NCBI GenBank assembly: GCA_934149325.1
Contig: CAKPEJ010000015.1
Coordinates: forward strand, 1 to 30,327
From: an uncultured Bacilli bacterium
GTDB lineage: Bacteria > Bacillota_I > Bacilli_A > RF39 > UBA660
Direction: 5' to 3'
DNA length: 30,327 nucleotides
Shown here: positions 25,290 to 30,327 of the stretch, piece after piece
Numbering within the stretch: position 1 is the first letter of the stretch
Layout: each line of letters begins with the position of its first letter
Position numbers and translations under genes: made by a program
Notes under the pieces: model-generated
Told to the model about the DNA's origin: nothing
Databases searched by the model: none
What the model saw: only the letters and a program-made list of their open reading frames with translations

Positions 25290-25631
25290 TTAAATTAATT
25301 CTATTCTTATTCCAAGAACTCCATATTGTTCTTGTTTTTCTTTTGTATAAAATTGTTCTAAAACATTTATCAATTGTTCTTTTGTCATTGATTTATCTGA
25401 TAAGATTTCTATATCGAAATCTTTAAACATATCTTCGAATGAATTATATCTTAATAAACCAGTTACTTTTGCAGAAAAACTTTCATTCAAATCAGGTTCT
25501 TTTAGAAATTTTATTTTATCTCCAATCTTAATTTGTTGTCTTTTTTCATCGTTTAATCTTATTTCGATTCTTTTTGTACCATTAAGTATAAAATTAAAAT
25601 ACCCAGGTTGTAATTTCATTTCATGTTCCAT
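25290..25631 (-). CDS. ASCH domain protein, 113 aa
   Basis: The small protein has the ASCH (PUA-like) signature. MKLQPGYFNFILNGTKRIEIRL gives the basic/acidic pair after the first helix. KIGDKIKFL follows, then a strand with FSAKVTGLLRYNSFEDMF, and the C-terminal YGVLGIRIELI strand. ASCH proteins bind RNA or modified nucleosides; YqfB-like members hydrolyse N4-acetylcytidine. Its Lys/Arg residues near the start would line the pocket. It begins 1 bp after the stop of another PUA-like gene, so the two are coupled. An alternative in-frame ATG four codons later is possible. Substrate inferred only at family level. Confidence 0.8.
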   Translation of the reverse strand: MEHEMKLQPGYFNFILNGTKRIEIRLNDEKRQQIKIGDKIKFLKEPDLNESFSAKVTGLLRYNSFEDMFKDFDIEILSDKSMTKEQLINVLEQFYTKEKQEQYGVLGIRIELI

Positions 25632-25632
25632 A

Positions 25633-26172
25633 TTATCTTCTACCTTTCATCATAGCGTTATTTAAAATTAATTCTTTTGTTTGAGCAGGGTTTTTACATA
25701 AGTTACCATCTAAGCTAAATGATTTATCCCATTCTGTAATAACATCATAAAGAGGATCATTTTCATAAATAAATTTTATATATTGTGGCATATCAGCATT
25801 TTTTGATATTTTTCTCATTTCTTTAAGAGTTAAATACTCATCAAATTCAGTTATATCATATAAATGTAAAGCAAAACAATTTGGATTATTCTTTCCAAAA
25901 TAATCAACTATTTCATGTCCATCTTTTCTCTTATCATAACCTGTTGCTCTTAATATTTCATTTGTATTTCCATTTAAAATATCATTAACTTTAAAATATC
26001 CAATAATTGCTTTATCTTCTTTTGCCGAATATACATATATTTTTTTGTCAAGCAAATCTTTTTTTAAAGGTGATTTTCTAAATTCGTACAATTTTGTTTC
26101 GTCAAATATTTGTTTAGCGTAGTAGGTCATTATAGAAATAATCGCTATTCTTTTTCTTTGATTTTTTTCCAT
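25633..26172 (-). CDS. ASCH/PUA-like domain protein (COG4933-like), 179 aa
   Basis: The N-terminal 100 residues show a PUA-like ASCH core: IAIISIMTYYAKQIFDETKLYEFRK, then KIYVYSAKEDKAIIGYFKVNDIL. The KLYEFRK segment corresponds to the conserved basic motif of COG4933 proteins, predicted regulators with PUA-like domains. The remaining residues (YDITEFDEYLTLKEMRKISKNADMPQYIKFIY) complete the barrel and add a helix; no DNA-binding helix-turn-helix is evident. GAGGGAG precedes the ATG, and TTGAAA / TATAAT (26217-26222 / 26194-26199) is the promoter. It is the first gene of a two-gene unit of PUA-like proteins, which suggests a shared RNA or nucleoside target. Confidence 0.75.
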   Translation of the reverse strand: MEKNQRKRIAIISIMTYYAKQIFDETKLYEFRKSPLKKDLLDKKIYVYSAKEDKAIIGYFKVNDILNGNTNEILRATGYDKRKDGHEIVDYFGKNNPNCFALHLYDITEFDEYLTLKEMRKISKNADMPQYIKFIYENDPLYDVITEWDKSFSLDGNLCKNPAQTKELILNNAMMKGRR

Positions 26173-26193
26173 TCTATCTCCCTCTCGAAGGGT

Positions 26194-26236
26194 ATTATAG
26201 CATATAATTGACTTTTTTTCAAAAAAATGCTAATAT
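26194..26236. promoter_or_regulatory. Interleaved divergent promoters (ASCH operon minus, GNAT plus)
   Basis: Minus-strand promoter: TTGAAA (26217-26222), 17 bp, TATAAT (26194-26199) with TGC extension. Plus-strand promoter: TTGACT (26208-26213), 17 bp, TAATAT (26231-26236) with TGC extension. Each -35 lies inside the spacer of the other, so the two cannot be occupied at once. A CCCT/AGGG mini-hairpin also sits at the ASCH ribosome site (about 26179-26192). Confidence 0.65.
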
Positions 26237-26270
26237 ACTAAACGATTTTGAAAAGGGGGATAATAATTAT

Positions 26271-26837
26271 ATGATTAAAATAGAATCTTTAAAGGATTAT
26301 TTATATTTAAATAATGAAGAATTTATAAATTTAGCAACTAAAATTTATATGATAACTGATTTTATATGTGAAGATTATCCAAAACATAAAGAATGGTATT
26401 TTACAAAACAATTACCTGCAATTACGGGTGATGAACGAAATGTTTTATTTGTAAGAAACCCAGAAAATCAAAATGAAATAATATCAATGGCTTGTTTGAA
26501 AAAGGATGAAGAAGAGAAGAAAATATGTACTTTATATGTTTCTGATAAATGTAGGGGCCTAGGAATCGGAACTTCAATAGTTGAAGAATCAATGAAATGG
26601 CTAGAAACTACAAAACCTCTTGTAACACTAGCAGATTATAAATTAGAAATGTTTAGACCACTAATTTCAAAATACGGTTGGGAATTAACAGAAATTGTTT
26701 CGGGTTTATATAATAATAGGTCTGAAGAACTTTGTTTTAATGGTACTTTGACTAAATCAAATGATACTTCTGTTCAAAAACAATTACAAAAAAGATTTAT
26801 CAGAGCTTTAAATAAGAGAATTGATGATATAAAATAG
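26271..26837 (+). CDS. GNAT family N-acetyltransferase
   Basis: The start is the ATG at 26271 after AAAAGGGGGA. An in-frame TTG at 26208 is the -35 box. The 188-residue protein carries a GNAT core: ICTLYVSDKCRGLGIGTSIVEESMKWL, with the acetyl-CoA loop CRGLGIGT, preceded by a strand ISMACLKKDE. The end (PLISKYGWELTEIVSGLYNNRSEELCFNGTL) is the usual Y-x-x-x-G-W/F region. It resembles acetyltransferases annotated only at family level in gut Firmicutes. The acceptor is unknown. It is divergent from the ASCH operon with a shared, interleaved promoter region. Confidence 0.85.
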   Translation: MIKIESLKDYLYLNNEEFINLATKIYMITDFICEDYPKHKEWYFTKQLPAITGDERNVLFVRNPENQNEIISMACLKKDEEEKKICTLYVSDKCRGLGIGTSIVEESMKWLETTKPLVTLADYKLEMFRPLISKYGWELTEIVSGLYNNRSEELCFNGTLTKSNDTSVQKQLQKRFIRALNKRIDDIK

Positions 26838-26900
26838 AGAAAAAACTATAAATCTAATATTGAGAAAAAATATAATAATAGTAGTCAGCATTTATAGAAT

Positions 26901-26945
26901 AAATTATTAATAGTTTACGGTAGTAGATTATTAATAATTTTTTTC
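26901..26945 (+). terminator. Long A/T-only hairpin with T tail, probable terminator
   Basis: A perfect 12-bp stem of only A and T (26901-26912 with 26929-26940) has a 16-nt loop and runs into T's. It lies 63 bp after the GNAT stop. The rest of 26838-27025 shows no open frame of note. Confidence 0.5.
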
Positions 26946-26982
26946 TTTAGTATATTAGTGTATATAATGATTAAAAAATAAA

Positions 26983-26991
26983 TGGTATAAT
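26983..26991 (+). promoter_or_regulatory. Extended -10 promoter of the flavoprotein gene
   Basis: TGGTATAAT (TATAAT at 26986-26991), 35 bp before the GTG start at 27026. No clear -35. Confidence 0.5.
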
Positions 26992-27025
26992 TATATAGAT
27001 AGTAATTTATAAAGAAGAGATTTTA

Positions 27026-27577
27026 GTGGGTAAAAATATATTAATTATATCTTCATCAATGAGTGGAACAAGAAATACAAAAAAGTTATGTGAACAGTTT
27101 GAAAAAGGAACAAAAGATTCTTTAAATAATGTTGAATTATTAGAATTAAAGGGTAAAAAAATCAACTATTGTTTAGGATGTAATACCTGTCAAAAAAATG
27201 GAGGTACACGTGTGTATAAAGATGATGTACCGGAAATATTAGAAAAGATGATTAAGTCAGATATCATTGTTTTATCAAGTCCAATATATTTTTATACTAT
27301 TACAGGTCAAATGAAAACTTTAATTGATAGAAGTTATGCAAAGTTTAATTTGTTAAGTAATAAAGAGTTTTGTTTTATATTGTCTTGTGCTGCTCCTTAT
27401 GAAGAACCATATAAAGATGATTTAGATATTGCTATTAATTCTTTTAGAGGATTTATTAAATGTTTACCAAATGCCACAGAAAAGAATATTATTATAGGTT
27501 ATAATATGGCAAGTATGGAAATAGAAAAAACAAAGGCATATCAAGATGCTTATAATCTAGGTAAAAATATAAATTAG
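27026..27577 (+). CDS. Flavodoxin-like NAD(P)H-dependent oxidoreductase / iron-sulfur flavoprotein
   Basis: The 183-residue protein starts with GTG (AAGAAGAG upstream). The Rossmann-like flavodoxin fold is clear: ILIISSSMSGTRNTKKL binds the FMN phosphate, and IIVLSSPIYFYTITGQMKTLIDR is the hallmark of NADPH-dependent FMN reductases. Between them, CLGCNTCQKNG (Cys49, Cys52, Cys55) matches the cysteine cluster of iron-sulfur flavoproteins, although the fourth typical Cys is not evident. Expected role: two-electron reduction of a quinone, nitro compound or other acceptor using FMN. It is transcribed alone or with the XRE regulator 109 bp downstream. Confidence 0.85.
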   Translation: MGKNILIISSSMSGTRNTKKLCEQFEKGTKDSLNNVELLELKGKKINYCLGCNTCQKNGGTRVYKDDVPEILEKMIKSDIIVLSSPIYFYTITGQMKTLIDRSYAKFNLLSNKEFCFILSCAAPYEEPYKDDLDIAINSFRGFIKCLPNATEKNIIIGYNMASMEIEKTKAYQDAYNLGKNIN

Positions 27578-27600
27578 ACAAATAAAATTTGTTAAAATGT

Positions 27601-27633
27601 TAAATATCTTTGCGATTGTTATAAATATCTTTG
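27601..27633 (+). promoter_or_regulatory. Promoter of the XRE gene with a 12-bp direct repeat
   Basis: TAAATATCTTTG occurs twice (27601-27612 and 27622-27633), with start-to-start spacing of 21 bp, i.e. two helical turns. An extended -10, TGTTATAAA (27617-27625), overlaps the second copy. The arrangement suits cooperative binding, perhaps by the XRE protein encoded just downstream. Confidence 0.4.
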
Positions 27634-27685
27634 GTAGAGATGCAAATACTATTTATATTACATTTTTTGTGGAAGGAGAAAAATT

Positions 27686-28122
27686 ATGGAACTTAATAAA
27701 AATATTTATAACTTAAGAAAAGAAAAAGGTTTTTCACAAGAATATATGGCAGAAAAAATAAATGTATCAAGACAAACAATATCAAACTGGGAACTAGGTG
27801 AAACATCTCCTAATCCAGAACAATTATTATTACTTTCAAAAATTCTTGAAACAAGCGTTGATAATCTATTGGGTAATAATATGATTTTTAAAGATAGCAA
27901 TGAAAAAATAAATTATATTTCTTCTGGTTCAATGATTGTTTGTGGAACTATTGCAGGAATATGGGCTTTTACTGCAAATAGATTTAATTTACATGAAATT
28001 ATTTTAATTATAATTGGTGGTATAGCAATTGGATATTAGTTATTAATGGTGTATTAAAAAAGCTAGAATGCAAAAATACTATAATAGAAGAAGATAATAC
28101 TAAATTTAAAAAAACTAAATAG
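27686..28122 (+). pseudogene. XRE-family HTH regulator with membrane segments, C-terminal frameshift
   Basis: The frame from ATG 27686 (GGAAGGAG upstream) stops at TAG 28037-28039 after 117 residues. Residues 1-65 are a classic Cro/C1-type HTH: IYNLRKEKGFSQEYMAEKIN, VSRQTISNWELGETSP, LSKILETSVDNLL. A linker and two hydrophobic segments follow (SGSMIVCGTIAGIWAF and HEIILIIIGGIAIGY). In the next frame, sequence from about 28033 to TAG 28120-28122 reads ILVINGVLKKLECKN and ends basic, the natural continuation of the second membrane helix and tail. One missing base near 28034-28038 would restore it. The DNA-binding part is intact, so the shorter protein may still function. A sequencing error or a recent mutation are both possible. 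Confidence 0.6.
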
Positions 28123-28126
28123 CAAA

Positions 28127-28155
28127 TTGTAAGTATATAAATCATATGTTATAAT
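28127..28155 (+). promoter_or_regulatory. Promoter of the lipoprotein gene
   Basis: TTGTAA (28127-28132), 17 bp, TATAAT (28150-28155) with a TG extension, then TTAGGAGG before ATG 28189. Confidence 0.7.
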
Positions 28156-28188
28156 TGTTTCAAGTAGTTTTTTTAGGAGGAAAAATTT

Positions 28189-28791
28189 ATGAAAAAAAAG
28201 ATTCTATCAATTTTAATAGTAGGGATTTTAGTGATAGGTTTAACTGGTTGTGGTAACAATAAAACAACTAATAATCAAGATAGTAACAAAACTACAAATG
28301 AAATAACTCAAAAATCTAAAGGAAATTGTGATGTTTTTGAATGTATAAAAAAATTAAAAGTAGAAACAACATATGAAGAAATTAATGAAATAATTGGTTT
28401 TGAGGGAGATTTAGTTGATGAAAGCAAAGAAGGCGCAGTTATGGCTTATAAGAAATATGAATGGAAATTAACTGATGACACTTCTATTATTGTAAGATTA
28501 GATGAATTTAAAGGAAAAACAACTGCTCAAATTTCTGCAGAGTTTCTAGATAAAATGATAAAAAACGATAAAGTTGATTTTTCTAAAGTAGAGGAGTTAA
28601 AAACAAAAATTAATTCTACTGAAGGATTATATTATGATGAGTTTGTAAAACTTGTGGGAGGAGTTGAAGGTACTTTAGATAGTGTAACAACATTCTCTCA
28701 TAAATATCTTTGGGTTAATTCTAATGGTGGAACTTTATATGCTACTTTCGATGAGAATGGAAAATGTACAATTTTTAATGGAGTATTTTAA
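28189..28791 (+). CDS. Lipoprotein with two BLIP/SmpA-like modules
   Basis: The 200-residue protein has a lipoprotein signal (ILVIGLTGC, lipidated Cys21) and an Asn/Thr-rich linker to about residue 43. Two similar modules of about 70-75 residues follow. The first is CIKKLKVETTYEEINEIIG to WKLTDDTSIIVRLD. The second is INSTEGLYYDEFVKLVGG to YLWVNSNGGTLYATFDENGKC. Each has a two-helix start (TYEEINEIIG / YYDEFVKLVG), a Y-x-W strand, then an I-x-V/L-x-F-D strand. This is the pattern of small BLIP-like or DUF3862-type domains in Firmicutes lipoproteins. It would sit on the outer face of the membrane, role unknown. It has its own promoter and terminator. Confidence 0.8.
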   Translation: MKKKILSILIVGILVIGLTGCGNNKTTNNQDSNKTTNEITQKSKGNCDVFECIKKLKVETTYEEINEIIGFEGDLVDESKEGAVMAYKKYEWKLTDDTSIIVRLDEFKGKTTAQISAEFLDKMIKNDKVDFSKVEELKTKINSTEGLYYDEFVKLVGGVEGTLDSVTTFSHKYLWVNSNGGTLYATFDENGKCTIFNGVF

Positions 28792-28823
28792 TTGTTAAAT
28801 ATATCATACATAAAAAGAGTATC

Positions 28824-28855
28824 AAGCAGATTTAAATAAGTCTGCTTCTTTTTTT
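28824..28855 (+). terminator. Rho-independent terminator after the lipoprotein gene
   Basis: Stem AAGCAGA / TCTGCTT (28824-28830, 28841-28847), extendable inward with a wobble pair, followed by C and a T run. Confidence 0.85.
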
Positions 28856-28918
28856 CGTCTTTTATAACATTTCCATCACAATCATTAAGTATATACTAAA
28901 AAAATATTTTTTTTGTTG

Positions 28919-28924
28919 TATAAT
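28919..28924 (+). promoter_or_regulatory. -10 box of the ABC exporter gene
   Basis: TATAAT 22 bp before the GTG start, in an otherwise feature-poor gap (28856-28945). No -35 recognised. Confidence 0.45.
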
Positions 28925-28945
28925 TATATATAGTGGTGATGTATA

Positions 28946-30327
28946 GTGAAAAAACAAAATTTTCTAAAAATAAGTCTAAAAGGTACTTTTGTTTATATAA
29001 TATTTGTAATTGTATTAAGTATTATTTATTCTAAATTAGTTGTAATTGTACCAAAATTTGTAGAGTATGCTCTTGATGGTGTAATATATAAAAATGAAAG
29101 TGTAATTCCTAGCTATATATCATGTTTTTTCTATAATGATTTGTGGCAATCAAAAATATTAGTATTAGTAATTTATTTAATTTTAATTAATATATGTATT
29201 TTTTTCGTTTCATATATAAAAGGTAAAATAGGAACACTATTTAATTTAAAGATAAATGAAAATATTAAACAATCAGTTTTAAACCATATTCCAAATATTG
29301 AATATTTGGATTATTGTAAAATTAAAAAATCAGATATTACTCAAAGAGTTAATAATGATGCTGAAGTTTACTCAGATTTTTTTAATTCTATAATTAGTCT
29401 ATTTTTAGATACACTTTTTATAATTGGATTTTCAATTAATGAAATATTAAAACTAAGTTCTTTAATTGGAGTATTTATATTTGTAATATGCTTATTAATT
29501 ATATTATTGTCATTATGGTATTTTAAAATTTCTAAATCATTAGTTGAAGATATTGTTGATAAAAATGAAAGTGTAATTAAAAAAACAACTAATTCAATTA
29601 TAAATTCTAAAATGCTAAAAGCTTTTAATAGACAAGATGATGAAAAATTAGAATTTAAAAAGGATAATGATCAATATAAGAAAAGTGATATAAAGTTAGC
29701 AAAAATTAATGTAATATATGGTATTACTACACATACATTAAGAAATTTTAAAGAACCATTTATTTTATTTGTTGGTGGTATTCTAGTAGTTAAAGGAGAT
29801 TTAACATTAGTTGGTGTTATGTTATTGATTACTTATTCAACGCAAATAACTACGTATATTTATAATTCTGTAGTTAAATTGCAAAATTTAAATAATTTTT
29901 TGGTAGCTTATAAAAAATTAAATAGCTTGATGAATGTTATTGAAGAAGATAATAGTAAAAAATTAAAAATGCTAGATGGAAATATTGTTTTTGAAGATGT
30001 TTCAATTATTATTAATAACAAAATTTATCTTAAAGATTTAAATTTTGAATTAAAGAGGAATGAGAATATTGCAATTATAGGGGATAATGGTAGTGGAAAA
30101 ACTTTGATTGCTAAAACTTTATTAGGTTTTTATAATTATACTGGAAATATTTATATTGGTAATACAAATATTAAAGAGGTTAATCAAAGGTCTATTAGAA
30201 AATATGTGGGAATTGTATTACAAGATACTTATATCTTTAATGATTCAATAAAAAATAATATTAATGTAACAAATAAAAATTTGACAGATGATGATATTAC
30301 TAGATTGTGTAAAATATCTTGTTTAGA
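28946..30327 (+). CDS. ABC transporter half-exporter (membrane domain plus ATPase), 3' end outside the window
   Basis: An open frame of 460 codons runs from GTG 28946 (GGTGATG upstream) to the window end. The N-terminal domain has membrane helices at about residues 13-35, 68-92, 145-165, 170-192, 253-275 and 280-300, the six-helix type I exporter fold. The nucleotide-binding domain begins near 335 (GNIVFEDVSIIINNKIYLKDL), with Walker A GDNGSGKT at about 380-387 and a Q-loop at VLQDTYIFNDSIKNNI. Signature and Walker B lie beyond the window. Relatives export peptides, lipids or drugs and act as homo- or heterodimers; a partner gene may follow. The fusion of membrane domain and ATPase distinguishes it from the FtsX-type exporter earlier in the window. 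Confidence 0.88.
   Translation, partial: MKKQNFLKISLKGTFVYIIFVIVLSIIYSKLVVIVPKFVEYALDGVIYKNESVIPSYISCFFYNDLWQSKILVLVIYLILINICIFFVSYIKGKIGTLFNLKINENIKQSVLNHIPNIEYLDYCKIKKSDITQRVNNDAEVYSDFFNSIISLFLDTLFIIGFSINEILKLSSLIGVFIFVICLLIILLSLWYFKISKSLVEDIVDKNESVIKKTTNSIINSKMLKAFNRQDDEKLEFKKDNDQYKKSDIKLAKINVIYGITTHTLRNFKEPFILFVGGILVVKGDLTLVGVMLLITYSTQITTYIYNSVVKLQNLNNFLVAYKKLNSLMNVIEEDNSKKLKMLDGNIVFEDVSIIINNKIYLKDLNFELKRNENIAIIGDNGSGKTLIAKTLLGFYNYTGNIYIGNTNIKEVNQRSIRKYVGIVLQDTYIFNDSIKNNINVTNKNLTDDDITRLCKISCL

Noticed and set aside
26208..26270. N-terminal extension of the GNAT from a TTG at 26208
   Set aside because: The TTG is the -35 box of its own promoter; the ATG at 26271 follows AGGGGG.
26838..27025. 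A small RNA or short gene in this gap
   Set aside because: Only a long A/T hairpin with T tail and an extended -10 are visible; no conserved RNA pattern or reading frame could be supported.
27578..27592. Terminator after the flavoprotein gene
   Set aside because: ACAAAT/ATTTGT can pair, but no T run follows, so I did not list it as a terminator.
27706..27900. Antisense open frame inside the XRE gene
   Set aside because: Overlaps a clear HTH domain on the other strand and has no support of its own.
1..30327. Mycoplasma-type genetic code because of extreme AT content
   Set aside because: Trp is encoded by TGG throughout, no in-frame TGA occurs within the genes, and TGA is used as a stop at 2132-2134.

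Overview
The window is very AT-rich bacterial DNA with a standard (code 11) reading. TGG encodes Trp and TGA is used as a true stop (for example at 2132-2134), so it is not a code-4 mollicute. Intergenic regions are short, Shine-Dalgarno sites are AGGAGG/AGGTG-like, terminators have U tails and -10 boxes are extended (TGnTATAAT). Together with Firmicutes-type families (ChW repeats, M6 protease, dockerin/cohesin, Mbeg1-like, CmpB-like, FtsX-type ABC exporters) this suggests a low-GC, probably gut-associated member of Bacilli/Clostridia, such as an uncultured RF39- or Erysipelotrichales-like lineage. The lineage is inference. No rRNA, tRNA, CRISPR array or intact insertion sequence was seen.

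Layout. 1-232: decayed 3' end of an Rpn/PD-(D/E)XK-type nuclease gene. 255-1491 (minus): small unknown protein and a zinc-dependent phospholipase C family protein. 1625-2134: small multidrug export family membrane protein. 2243-11262: three-gene surface operon, with a 2249-residue secreted protein (cohesin-like head, 21 cadherin-like beta-sandwich repeats, C-terminal dockerin), a membrane-anchored cohesin protein with three of the same repeats, and a small one-pass membrane protein. 11316-12907: CmpB-like membrane protein and Mbeg1-like hydrolase. 12918-16760: TetR regulator divergent from an ABC exporter (ATPase plus FtsX-type permease), with two near-identical palindromic operators around the promoter. 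16812-18017: HD-domain protein and a DUF305-like helical protein. 18084-21728: secreted M6-type metalloprotease with nine ChW repeats. 21797-22348: cysteine-peptidase/transglutaminase-like protein. 22472-25244: four-gene operon (MFS transporter, GNAT, class I glutamine amidotransferase-like hydrolase, DUF2318 protein). 25290-26172 (minus): two ASCH/PUA-like proteins, divergent from a GNAT at 26271. 27026-28122: iron-sulfur-flavoprotein-like reductase and an XRE regulator with a frameshifted tail. 28189-28791: two-module lipoprotein. 28946-end: start of an ABC exporter half-transporter.

How the genes may work together. The most striking unit is the 2243-11262 operon. It encodes both partners of a possible cohesin-dockerin interaction on very long repeat stalks, one of them membrane anchored. 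This fits a non-cellulosomal, self-assembling surface fibre. The ChW/M6 protease is a second large secreted protein and may act at the same surface. The TetR/ABC module looks like an inducible drug or peptide efflux system. The remaining genes are small housekeeping or accessory functions in one- to four-gene units separated by recognisable terminators.
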